A DNA stretch of 32,467 bases from Lentisphaeria bacterium (GTDB lineage Bacteria > Verrucomicrobiota > Lentisphaeria > Victivallales > UBA1829): the NCBI GenBank assembly GCA_017646015.1, contig JAGCNI010000125.1:1-32467 (forward strand), read 5' to 3'. The translations under genes and the position numbers were made by a program. The first letter of the stretch is position 1, and each line of letters starts with the position of its first letter. Positions 6,896-14,280 of the stretch are shown piece after piece. Under the pieces are notes generated by a model. It worked only from the letters and a program-made list of their open reading frames with translations. It was not told the DNA's origin and did no database searches.

Positions 6896-9442
6896 TTATT
6901 TCCCTGTTGTCTTGAATTCCATTTTAGAGAGTCGCTTGAGGTTGTAGATCGTGAAGAGGAGTGTCATAACTCCGAGTACCCAAGCCATACAGATCGCACT
7001 TCCGAATTTCAGATTGGTATATGCCTCTTTGAAGATGTGCAGTTCTGCCACTTCTGTATTTGCCTGACCGAATGTCATGACCAGGATCATACCACCGGAC
7101 TGGGAGGCAGCAATGAATGCCCCGACAAAGTTGATGATGATCAGAGATTTCAAAGTCGGGAGAGTAACATGCCAGATTTTCTGGAAGAAATTGGCTCCGT
7201 CGATTTCAGCCGCTTCATAGGTTTCATCCGGCACCCCTTTGAGAGCGGCAAGATAAATCAGACATCCCGGTCCGGCACTGGACCAGATCACCGGGATCAC
7301 GCATGCCAGCATTGCCCAGTTGGCATCCTGCAGCCATGCGATCGGAGTCGTTGTGATCCCGAACCAGCCGGCAATATTGGAGATCACCTGATTCAATACC
7401 CCGGTCGAACCGCTCTGATAAAAGAGTTTCCACATGAACATCACCACCAGACCGCTCATGACAGCGGGGAGGTAGTAGAGTGTTCTGTAAATGATTTTTC
7501 CGTGGGAGACTTCCTGCAGCAGAATCGCCAGAATGATCGGGGCAAGGAATCCCAGAGAAAGCATCAGGGTCATGTAACGGAATGTATTCCAGATCGCAGC
7601 CCACCATTCATCCGAGAAAAGAACCCCGGCAAGATTGTCAAACCCGATCCATTTGCTGTCCCCTACTACCCGGTATTCCTGGAAGAAAAGTTGTGATCCG
7701 GTGATCATCGGGTAATAGACCCACAATGCAATGCTGAGCAAGGCGGGGATCATGATCAGATATCCGGGCCAGTTACGGCGGAAATCAAATCCTTTTGTTT
7801 TGCCGGAATATGAATCTTTGGGGGAGAATGTTTTCCAGATGTTGTAAATCACGAAACAGAACATGGCAAGGATGAAGATGAAAACAATGACCGCGACTGT
7901 GGTCTGTTTATGGCGTTCCTCCTTGGTGATGTGTCCGATCATACGTGCATTCGTACGGTTTTCAGCGCGTTTCAGGATGTCTTGCAGGATTTGCAGGCGT
8001 TTTTCACGTACTTCGGGTTCATCGCCTTCGGGCAGATGACCATCGCGAACCATCTGCACTGCTTCATCCAGCGGTTTTGTCAAATAGATATAAACCATCT
8101 GACAGTTTCTGCCATAAGGTTCCGGTTTTCCATGTTTCAGAGCATAGTTGTATGTTGCTTCGAGTTCGGGAGAAAGATATTTCAGATATTCTGTATACCC
8201 GAATTCACGCAGATAAGAGGGACCGAGGCTTCTGCCCATACCGAGAGCGACCATCGCTTCCGTATAGGTTTTCCGTGCCTGTTTGGAATTCAGAAAGAGG
8301 AGATATTTCCATGCTGCTTCCCGGATTTTTTCTGCGGAGACCAGAATGCCATCGGAGTTTTTACGGGCTTCGATCCCGGCAAAAATCCCGAAGAGAGTCG
8401 CATTGATTTCTGTTGCACTGATTCCGGCAGGACCGACAGGGAACGGAGCCTGTCCCAACAGGGAGGCATCCACTGACCCCATGGCTTTGTCAGAAAGATA
8501 GGTACAGAGCATTCCGAGTTTTCCAGCCTGCAAAGCCTGTTTGACCGCACGGGAGTCACCGTTGGCTGTGGAATAACCGTATTGAGTCACCCCATCGGAA
8601 TCCTGCCAGCGTTCCATGATCAGTTTCAGATAAAAATCCAAAGCGATCGCACCTTCGCGGGAACCGAATGCCGCTTTCCAGTTGCCATCTTTATCCTGTA
8701 CCACGATTTCGCCGCCGGCTCCCCAGATATACGGAAGAAAATCCCATGCAGCCTGTGCGCCGCTGGTGATACTGATCCCGAATTTATCACGGGCAGGGTC
8801 GGAAAGTTTCCGGGCAAATTCCAGAAGTTCATCCCAGGTCTTCGGCGGTCTTTCCGGATCCATGCCGGCTTCACGGAAAACATCTTTCCGCCAGTTCAAC
8901 AGGCGGATGGAGGGATTGTTCCCCAGCAGCCAGACGTGTTTGCCCTTTTTGAAATGGGCAACCGCAGGACCTGTCCGGTACAGAACCGGTTGGATCGCAG
9001 GGGCTGTTTTGTCCAGAAAATTTTTGACACTCTTATATTCGTCCGATTTTGCAATGAATTCATCCAGCGGATAGAGAAAGTTCTGCTGAATGTAGGTGTC
9101 GGACATACGGAAGTTGACCTCAATGATGTCCGGTGCGGCACCTCCGGCAATAGCGAGCATCAAACGCGATTCGCTGCCCACGTTCTGGAGTTGGATCCCG
9201 CTGAATGCGGATAACTCAATGTCCGGATGCATTTTTTTGAATTCTCTGAGGAGTGCCAGTTCAATCTGTATTCCGGGAGATGTTCCACGCGGATCCGGCA
9301 GATTCATGACACGCAACGGAATTTTCAGCAATGGTTTTGCTGATTCCTTTTTTTCTTGAGCAGACAACATCGTGCCCAATCCTGCCGCAATCATCAGAAA
9401 CGCAGCAGACACCTTTGCAAGGAGTGATCTTTTCTTTATCAT
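6896..9442 (-). CDS. Fusion of extracellular sugar-binding protein with MalF-type ABC permease
   Basis: The 848-residue product begins with a signal peptide (MIKKRSLLAKVSAAFLMIAA, then SAQ). Residues of about 40-470 form a family 1 solute-binding domain, with APDIIEVNF, the PKTWDELLEFARKL hinge motif, and AGKLGMLCTY. A membrane helix at about 515-535 returns the chain to the cytoplasm. A complete MalF-like permease follows (about 558-840), with its EAA loop YEAAEIDGANFFQKIWHVTL at about 742-761. The topology is self-consistent. I chose the ATG at 9442, which has GGAAG about 10 bases upstream and starts the signal peptide; a TTG at 9547 would add 35 residues with no ribosome binding site. The next gene downstream encodes the MalG partner. 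Binding protein and permease are normally separate in CUT1 importers, so this fusion is unusual. Confidence 0.9.
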   Translation of the reverse strand: MIKKRSLLAKVSAAFLMIAAGLGTMLSAQEKKESAKPLLKIPLRVMNLPDPRGTSPGIQIELALLREFKKMHPDIELSAFSGIQLQNVGSESRLMLAIAGGAAPDIIEVNFRMSDTYIQQNFLYPLDEFIAKSDEYKSVKNFLDKTAPAIQPVLYRTGPAVAHFKKGKHVWLLGNNPSIRLLNWRKDVFREAGMDPERPPKTWDELLEFARKLSDPARDKFGISITSGAQAAWDFLPYIWGAGGEIVVQDKDGNWKAAFGSREGAIALDFYLKLIMERWQDSDGVTQYGYSTANGDSRAVKQALQAGKLGMLCTYLSDKAMGSVDASLLGQAPFPVGPAGISATEINATLFGIFAGIEARKNSDGILVSAEKIREAAWKYLLFLNSKQARKTYTEAMVALGMGRSLGPSYLREFGYTEYLKYLSPELEATYNYALKHGKPEPYGRNCQMVYIYLTKPLDEAVQMVRDGHLPEGDEPEVREKRLQILQDILKRAENRTNARMIGHITKEERHKQTTVAVIVFIFILAMFCFVIYNIWKTFSPKDSYSGKTKGFDFRRNWPGYLIMIPALLSIALWVYYPMITGSQLFFQEYRVVGDSKWIGFDNLAGVLFSDEWWAAIWNTFRYMTLMLSLGFLAPIILAILLQEVSHGKIIYRTLYYLPAVMSGLVVMFMWKLFYQSGSTGVLNQVISNIAGWFGITTTPIAWLQDANWAMLACVIPVIWSSAGPGCLIYLAALKGVPDETYEAAEIDGANFFQKIWHVTLPTLKSLIIINFVGAFIAASQSGGMILVMTFGQANTEVAELHIFKEAYTNLKFGSAICMAWVLGVMTLLFTIYNLKRLSKMEFKTTGK

Positions 9443-9562
9443 TGTTACAGATCTTCCCGTTTTTACGGGGGATGTTGTTCCGTACTGCCGAGTCGCATTG
9501 CGGCTTTTCCGGAACAGGGGTTTTGCTTTTATTTTGCCTTGCAGCAATTTTTATTTGAGTAC

Positions 9563-9591
9563 AATATAATAGCTTGCGGATTATTTTGCAA
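9563..9591 (-). promoter_or_regulatory. Sigma70-type promoter of the ABC importer operon
   Basis: On the minus strand TTGCAA (9586-9591) is followed after 17 bases by TATATT (9563-9568). The predicted start near 9556 leaves a leader of about 114 nt before the ATG at 9442. A small CCCGT/ACGGG hairpin (9456-9469) abuts the Shine-Dalgarno sequence. Confidence 0.65.
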
Positions 9592-9629
9592 GTTCAAACA
9601 TTCCTGTTCCGGAAAAAGTTTCTGTTTTT

Positions 9630-11003
9630 TTAATGCGTATTTAGAAAATTCAGGACAAATTCTTTGAATTTATCGCCTCGTTCAGCATAGTTTTTAAACA
9701 TATCCATGCTGGCGGTCGCCGGAGATAGCATGACACATTCTTCGGAGAGTGCATTTGAACATGCCGCATAGACTGCCTCCTGAAAAGAATCAAAGAGTTC
9801 ATATTCCACTTTATTTTCAAGTGTTTTCTGCAAAGACTCCCGGCAGCTTCCGAAAAGATAGGCTTTCCGGATCGCAGGAAAACTGACTTCCAGCTCATGA
9901 AAGTCCATTCCCTTGTCAAGCCCTCCGAGAAGAATGTGAAGATTTTTTCCGTTGCCGTACATCTGTACTGCCGCATTGACTGCATGGGGATTGGTGGCTT
10001 TGGAATCATTGATGTAACGGATCCCGTTCCGTTCCGCAAAACATTCCACCCTGTGTGGACTGCTCCGGAAAGAACGCAGAGCTTGCGCTGTTTCCGGTGA
10101 GAACAATGCCATTTCGCCTTTGACTGCCCGCAACAGTGCCAGTGCCGCCATCATGTTTTCAATATTGTGGATCCCGTGCAATTCTGTTGTCCGGGTATCG
10201 AGCAGAACCTTGTTGCGGAAACAGATCATTTCATTTTGCAAGCTGAGATCCGCCGAGGGATCATTGGCAGAGAAGAGAGTGACAGCTGTTTCCGGCAGAA
10301 ATTTTTTCAAATACGGCAGGAGCGAAGTGTTGATGATTCTGTTTTCAGGAGACATCGTTTCTGTGATGAGTCTGAATTTTGTCTTTGCGTATTCTTCCAT
10401 GGAACCGTGACGGTCGATATGATCTCCGGCAAGGTTCAGGATCGCTGCCGGACAGGGGGGGAAGGTCTGGATGTTTTCCAACTGAAATGAACTGGTTTCA
10501 ATGACCAGAAAATCGATTTCGCCGGTAAAAGTACGGAGCACACATTCGCTGAGTGCGGTTCCGATATTGCCGCTGCTTTCTGCCCGGACTCCATTTGCCT
10601 GCAACAGTGCAGTTGTCAGTTCTGTTGTCGTTGTTTTTCCATTTGTTCCGGTGATGGCAGCGAAAGGTTTTTTCAAACATTTCAGTGCGAATTCGAGTTC
10701 GCTGAGCATGGTTGTTGTTTGATTTTTCATTTTTTCAGCGGCGATGAACAACGCAGAGTTTTTCCGGATCCCCGGACTTACTACGATCAAATCACACGGG
10801 GGGAGGGGTGTGTTTCCGTTCCAGTTGAAAAAGGCTTTTGCCTCCGGACGTTTCTGTTGCAGCTCCTGAAAAACTTTCAGATGATCCGGAGTATTGCGTT
10901 CATCTGCGATTACAGGGATCATTCCCATGGCAATCGCAAGTTTTGCGGCAGCCTGTCCGCTGATCCCGAATCCGCAGATCAGCACAGTTTTGATCTCTCT
11001 CAT
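9630..11003 (-). CDS. murD: UDP-N-acetylmuramoyl-L-alanine--D-glutamate ligase
   Basis: MurD adds D-glutamate to UDP-MurNAc-L-Ala in cytoplasmic peptidoglycan precursor synthesis, using ATP. The 457-residue length is normal. An N-terminal Rossmann segment (VLICGFGISGQAAAKL) binds the UDP part. The ATP loop GTNGKTTT is at 119-126. Further Mur-ligase signatures are NIGTAL, ETSSFQLE, the NLAGDHIDRHGSMEEYAKTK region, HNIENMMAA, NDSKATNPHA and the closing LSPATASMDMFKNYAERGDKF motif. I start at the ATG at 11003, which has AGGAG 7 bases upstream; a longer frame to 11132 would run through the promoter. The gene stands alone, away from any division and cell wall cluster, and is divergent from melA. 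Confidence 0.96.
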   Translation of the reverse strand: MREIKTVLICGFGISGQAAAKLAIAMGMIPVIADERNTPDHLKVFQELQQKRPEAKAFFNWNGNTPLPPCDLIVVSPGIRKNSALFIAAEKMKNQTTTMLSELEFALKCLKKPFAAITGTNGKTTTTELTTALLQANGVRAESSGNIGTALSECVLRTFTGEIDFLVIETSSFQLENIQTFPPCPAAILNLAGDHIDRHGSMEEYAKTKFRLITETMSPENRIINTSLLPYLKKFLPETAVTLFSANDPSADLSLQNEMICFRNKVLLDTRTTELHGIHNIENMMAALALLRAVKGEMALFSPETAQALRSFRSSPHRVECFAERNGIRYINDSKATNPHAVNAAVQMYGNGKNLHILLGGLDKGMDFHELEVSFPAIRKAYLFGSCRESLQKTLENKVEYELFDSFQEAVYAACSNALSEECVMLSPATASMDMFKNYAERGDKFKEFVLNFLNTH

Positions 11004-11040
11004 GGACGTTCTCCTTGTTGATGTTTTGATCTTTTCCGGA

Positions 11041-11068
11041 AATATACAGCTCTTTTTGTGTATTTCAA
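11041..11068 (-). promoter_or_regulatory. Sigma70-type promoter of murD
   Basis: On the minus strand TTGAAA (11063-11068) is followed after 16 bases by TATATT (11041-11046), about 40 bp upstream of the murD ATG. Confidence 0.7.
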
Positions 11069-11109
11069 TAGTCATGTTTTGCTGTTTGTGAAAGAATGAT
11101 TTTATGTGA

Positions 11110-11149
11110 GATAGCACAAATTTACCATACATAGCACAACATTTCCATA
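11110..11149 (+). promoter_or_regulatory. Tandem 20-bp direct repeat, probable AraC-type operator of melA
   Basis: Bases 11110-11129 and 11130-11149 are head-to-tail copies, identical at 16 of 20 positions. Each contains TAGC followed eight bases later by [AT]CCATA. The E. coli AraC half-site is TAGC-N7-TCCATA, so both the box layout and the two-turn tandem arrangement fit an AraC/XylS-family activator. The repeats lie about 100 bp before the melA start. A weak promoter may follow, with TATATT at 11191-11196 and no good -35, as expected where an activator is needed. Confidence 0.6.
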
Positions 11150-11251
11150 GTTTTTTGGAAAAATAATTTTATTTTTTCATTGCCGTCATTTATATTAATC
11201 ACGAATGGACAATATAAATATTCCTTTTAACAACTAACAGGGAGTTGCGTA

Positions 11252-12619
11252 ATGCCTAAAATTACATTTATGGGAGCCGGCAGCACAGTTTTTGCAATCA
11301 ATGTTCTCGGGGATTGCATGTGCCGTGAAGCATTGAAAGATTCAGAGATCGCTCGGTATGACATTGATGCAGTGCGTTTGAAAGAATCCAAAGCAATCAT
11401 TGACAATCTGAATAAGAACACCAATGACAACCGTGCCAAAGTGATGGCTTATCTTGGTGTTGAAAACCGCAAAAAAGCGTTGAAAAATGCTGATTTTGTG
11501 GTCAATGCCATTCAGGTCGGCGGCTATAAACCCTCCACCGTGATCGACTTTGAAATTCCGAAAAGATACGGCTTGCAGCAGACTATTGCAGATACGCTCG
11601 GGATCGGCGGTATTTTCCGTGCGTTGAGAACCATTCCGGTCATGTTGGATTTTGCTCATGACATGGAACAGGTCTGTCCCAATGCATGGCTGTTGAACTA
11701 CACCAACCCCATGGCAATGCTGACCGGTGCAATGCTGCGCGGAACTTCTGTGAAAACAGTTGGTCTCTGTCACAGCGTGCAGGTTTGCATTGAATCCCTG
11801 CTGTCAACTCTCGGTAAATACAGTCGTGAAAAAGATAAAGTTCTGCCGGAAGCTCTCGGCTATCGCGGAAAAATCGCCGGGATCAACCACATGGCATGGT
11901 TGCTGGAATTGACCAAAGACGGCAAAGATATTTATCCGCAGATCCGGAAAGAAGGTCTGAAATATGTCAAGAAAAACCGTGGTCATCTGGAACATCCGGA
12001 ACTTTGCGGAGCGAATCTGATCCGTTTGGAAATGATGAATAATTTCGGTTATTATGTGACTGAATCCAGCGAACATAATGCGGAATATGCTCCTTTCTGG
12101 ATCAAAGCCGCTTATCCGGAACTGATCGAAGAATACGGTATTCCGCTGGATGAGTATCCCCGCCGTTGTGAAAATCAGATCAAGAATTGGAAAAAACAGT
12201 ACAAAGAACTTTCCAAAAAGAAACTCACTCACACTCTTTCCCGTGAATATGGTTCCGGTATTATGAATGCGATCGTGACCAATCAGCCCTATCAGATCGG
12301 CGGTAACGTATTGAACCACGGTTTTATCGAAAACCTGCCCTCTGACGCTGTCGTGGAAGTCCCCTGTCTGGTGGATTCCAACGGGGTCCAGGGAACTTAT
12401 GTGGGACGTCTGCCCGCTCAGTGCGCCGCCATGAACATGACCAATATCAATGTTCAGCTCCTGACCATTGAAGCGGCTCTGACTCTGAAGAAAGAACACA
12501 TCTATCATGCTGCAATGCTGGATCCTCACACTTCATCCGAGCTCAATATCGATGATATCAAAGCCTTGTGCGATGATTTGATCGAAGCTCATGGCAATAT
12601 GCTGCCGAAATATAAATAA
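11252..12619 (+). CDS. melA: NAD-dependent GH4 alpha-galactosidase
   Basis: Family GH4 enzymes hydrolyse glycosides by an NAD- and Mn-dependent redox mechanism in the cytoplasm. The 455-residue protein has the N-terminal dinucleotide motif MGAGST (7-12), NYTNPMAM (149-156), the metal-binding motif CHSVQ (173-177), GINHMAW (210-216) with the second likely metal ligand His213, and ESSEHNAEY. CHSVQ is the signature I associate with alpha-galactosidases (MelA) rather than alpha-glucosidases or phospho-glycosidases. It probably cleaves melibiose- or raffinose-type galactosides after import. The ribosome binding site GGGAG precedes the ATG. The gene is monocistronic between a candidate AraC operator and a strong terminator. 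The exact substrate within GH4 is inferred. Confidence 0.9.
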   Translation: MPKITFMGAGSTVFAINVLGDCMCREALKDSEIARYDIDAVRLKESKAIIDNLNKNTNDNRAKVMAYLGVENRKKALKNADFVVNAIQVGGYKPSTVIDFEIPKRYGLQQTIADTLGIGGIFRALRTIPVMLDFAHDMEQVCPNAWLLNYTNPMAMLTGAMLRGTSVKTVGLCHSVQVCIESLLSTLGKYSREKDKVLPEALGYRGKIAGINHMAWLLELTKDGKDIYPQIRKEGLKYVKKNRGHLEHPELCGANLIRLEMMNNFGYYVTESSEHNAEYAPFWIKAAYPELIEEYGIPLDEYPRRCENQIKNWKKQYKELSKKKLTHTLSREYGSGIMNAIVTNQPYQIGGNVLNHGFIENLPSDAVVEVPCLVDSNGVQGTYVGRLPAQCAAMNMTNINVQLLTIEAALTLKKEHIYHAAMLDPHTSSELNIDDIKALCDDLIEAHGNMLPKYK

Positions 12620-12656
12620 GTGATTCTGTATTGTTATCAGAAGAATTTATTGAAAT

Positions 12657-12712
12657 AAAAAATCCTGCACCGTATGGATCAGAAATGATTCCTCCGTGCA
12701 GGATTTTTTTTT
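12657..12712. terminator. Bidirectional rho-independent terminator between melA and the LOG-family gene
   Basis: A perfect 14-bp stem (12657-12670 with 12696-12709) has A-rich left and T-rich right flanks, and it separates the convergent genes ending at 12619 and 12729. Confidence 0.85.
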
Positions 12713-12728
12713 GAATATGGATTCTGTT

Positions 12729-13421
12729 TTATTCTTTGACAGTTCCGCTCATGCCGTGTCTGTGGCATTGGCAGATATAATCGCAAGCTTCTTCAGGGGT
12801 ATCGACCATGACAAAGAGATCAAGGTCAGATTCAGAAATCGCTGCGGCATCCATGAGCAAAGTATTTTTGAACCATTCGATCAGGGGAGCCCAGAATTTT
12901 TTACCGACAAGTACAAGCGGGATACGGTTGACTTTATTGGTTTGGATCAGAGTCAGCACTTCTGAAAATTCATCCAATGTTCCGAATCCACCCGGATAGA
13001 CCACAGAAGCAACAGCGTATTTGATGAAACAGACTTTCCGGATGAAGAAGTAACGGAAATCCAGTTCCACAGTCTGATACTGATTCGGATGTTGTTCCAT
13101 GGGCAGACGGATATTCAACCCGACGGAATTGCCGCCAGCTTCAAAAGCTCCTTTGCTTGCGGCTTCCATGATTCCCGGTCCGCCACCGGAGATGACACCA
13201 TATCCGTTTTTGACCAGCAGCGCAGCCAGTTTTTCTGCACTTTTATAGTATTCATGATCCGGTTTGATCCGTGCTGAACCGAAAATCGGAACCAGCGGTC
13301 CCTGATCTGCCATTGTTTCAAAAGATTCTACAAATTCAGCCATGATCCGGAAGATACGCCAGGGATCTTCTTTCGTGAAATCCAAGACATCAACTGTTTT
13401 TTTTCTGTTCATACTGCTCAT
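12729..13421 (-). CDS. LOG-family protein (cytokinin riboside 5'-monophosphate phosphoribohydrolase-like)
   Basis: The 230-residue protein belongs to the LOG or 'lysine decarboxylase-like' Rossmann family, which cleaves nucleoside 5'-monophosphates to base and ribose phosphate. The diagnostic motif PGGFGTLDEF (PGGxGTxxE) is present, preceded by FGSARI and the SGGGPGIMEAASKGAFEAGG loop. Despite old database names these proteins do not decarboxylate lysine. The chosen ATG at 13421 has a strong AGGAGG site; a frame extending to 13478 would cross the promoter. It stands alone, back to back with the exported nitroreductase-like gene. Cellular role in bacteria is uncertain, probably nucleotide salvage or stress. 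Confidence 0.92.
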   Translation of the reverse strand: MSSMNRKKTVDVLDFTKEDPWRIFRIMAEFVESFETMADQGPLVPIFGSARIKPDHEYYKSAEKLAALLVKNGYGVISGGGPGIMEAASKGAFEAGGNSVGLNIRLPMEQHPNQYQTVELDFRYFFIRKVCFIKYAVASVVYPGGFGTLDEFSEVLTLIQTNKVNRIPLVLVGKKFWAPLIEWFKNTLLMDAAAISESDLDLFVMVDTPEEACDYICQCHRHGMSGTVKE

Positions 13422-13466
13422 GAAATACCTCCTTTTTACTGTTGTTGTTTTCTTTTTCTGTAAACA

Positions 13467-13494
13467 CTTATACCGCATTTTTGATTTTTTTCAA
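13467..13494 (-). promoter_or_regulatory. Sigma70-type promoter of the LOG-family gene
   Basis: On the minus strand TTGAAA (13489-13494) is followed after 16 bases by TATAAG (13467-13472), 46 bp before the ATG. Confidence 0.65.
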
Positions 13495-13502
13495 GTCTGG
13501 AT

Positions 13503-13530
13503 TTGATTTTCTTGAAAAATCTGTTATACT
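13503..13530 (+). promoter_or_regulatory. Sigma70-type promoter of the exported nitroreductase-like gene
   Basis: TTGATT (13503-13508) is followed after 16 bases by TATACT (13525-13530). It lies back to back with the LOG promoter, only 8 bp away, so the two may influence each other. Confidence 0.6.
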
Positions 13531-13564
13531 TTAAAGCAGAACCATTAAAACAAGGAGATTTTTT

Positions 13565-14200
13565 ATGAAAAAAGCATTGACTGGTTGTGTTGTGGCTGTT
13601 GCTGCGTTGACAGCTCTCTGGAATGTATCTGCTCAGGATATCAAATTGCCGCCGCCTCAGAAAACGGGTGGTAAATCTCTGATGGAATGTATGACACTCC
13701 GGAAAAGCAGCCGTAATTTCGATCCGAAAGCACTGCCGTCGCAAATCCTTTCCAATCTGATGTATGCCGCCGACGGGATCAATCGCAAGGATGGAAGAAA
13801 AACAGTTCCGACTGCCCGTAATTTTCAACCGCAGACAATTTATGTTGCCATGGCGAGCGGGTTGTATCTTTATGAACCCAAAACCCATACACTGAAACAG
13901 ATCAGTAAGGATGATGTCCGGAAATACTTCGGCAGTCAGCCTTTCCATAAAGTTGCACCTGTGGATCTGGTGTATGTCGGAGATCTTCCGAGAATCGGAA
14001 GCAATCAGGCTGAACAGGCTTTGTACGCCGGAAATCATGCCGGTTATGCTTCTCAGAATGTCTATCTTTATGCCGCATCGGAAGGTCTCGCGACGGTCGT
14101 TTGCGGTATGTTGGATCGCAGACAGCTTGCCAAGATCCTGAAGCTTCGCAAAGGTCAATGGCCGATTTATTCCCAGCCGGTCGGTTATCCTGCAAAATGA
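13565..14200 (+). CDS. Exported nitroreductase / SagB-like flavoprotein
   Basis: The 211-residue protein begins with a Sec signal peptide (residues 1-23, ending VSAQD). The mature part resembles the FMN-dependent nitroreductase superfamily: an early S-L-M-E-C-M-x-L-R-K-S-S-R-N-F segment that normally binds the FMN phosphate, an NLMYAADGINR helix, ARNFQPQTIYVAMASGLYLYEP, and AGYASQNVYLYAASEGLATVVCG, the usual second half of the fold. The SagB-like subgroup fits best by the YLYEPKTHTLKQI stretch. Export of a flavoprotein of this family is uncommon; it may be a periplasmic oxidoreductase. The ribosome binding site AAGGAG lies 8 bases before the ATG. It has its own promoter and terminator. Substrate unknown. 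Confidence 0.85.
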   Translation: MKKALTGCVVAVAALTALWNVSAQDIKLPPPQKTGGKSLMECMTLRKSSRNFDPKALPSQILSNLMYAADGINRKDGRKTVPTARNFQPQTIYVAMASGLYLYEPKTHTLKQISKDDVRKYFGSQPFHKVAPVDLVYVGDLPRIGSNQAEQALYAGNHAGYASQNVYLYAASEGLATVVCGMLDRRQLAKILKLRKGQWPIYSQPVGYPAK

Positions 14201-14220
14201 TCTGAATTTGATACAGAATA

Positions 14221-14264
14221 AAAAACACATCCACCTGTTACTGTGCGGCGGATGTGTTTTTTTA
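14221..14264. terminator. Rho-independent terminator between the nitroreductase-like and LPS-kinase-like genes
   Basis: A perfect 12-bp stem (14221-14232 with 14250-14261) is followed by T on the plus strand and T on the minus strand. It ends both the gene stopping at 14200 (+) and the operon stopping at 14281 (-). Confidence 0.8.
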
Positions 14265-14280
14265 TGACAGAATTGAAATG

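Noticed and set aside
9443-9547. Upstream TTG start for the fused binding-protein/permease gene
   Set aside because: No ribosome binding site is present, and the extra 35 residues would bury the signal peptide.
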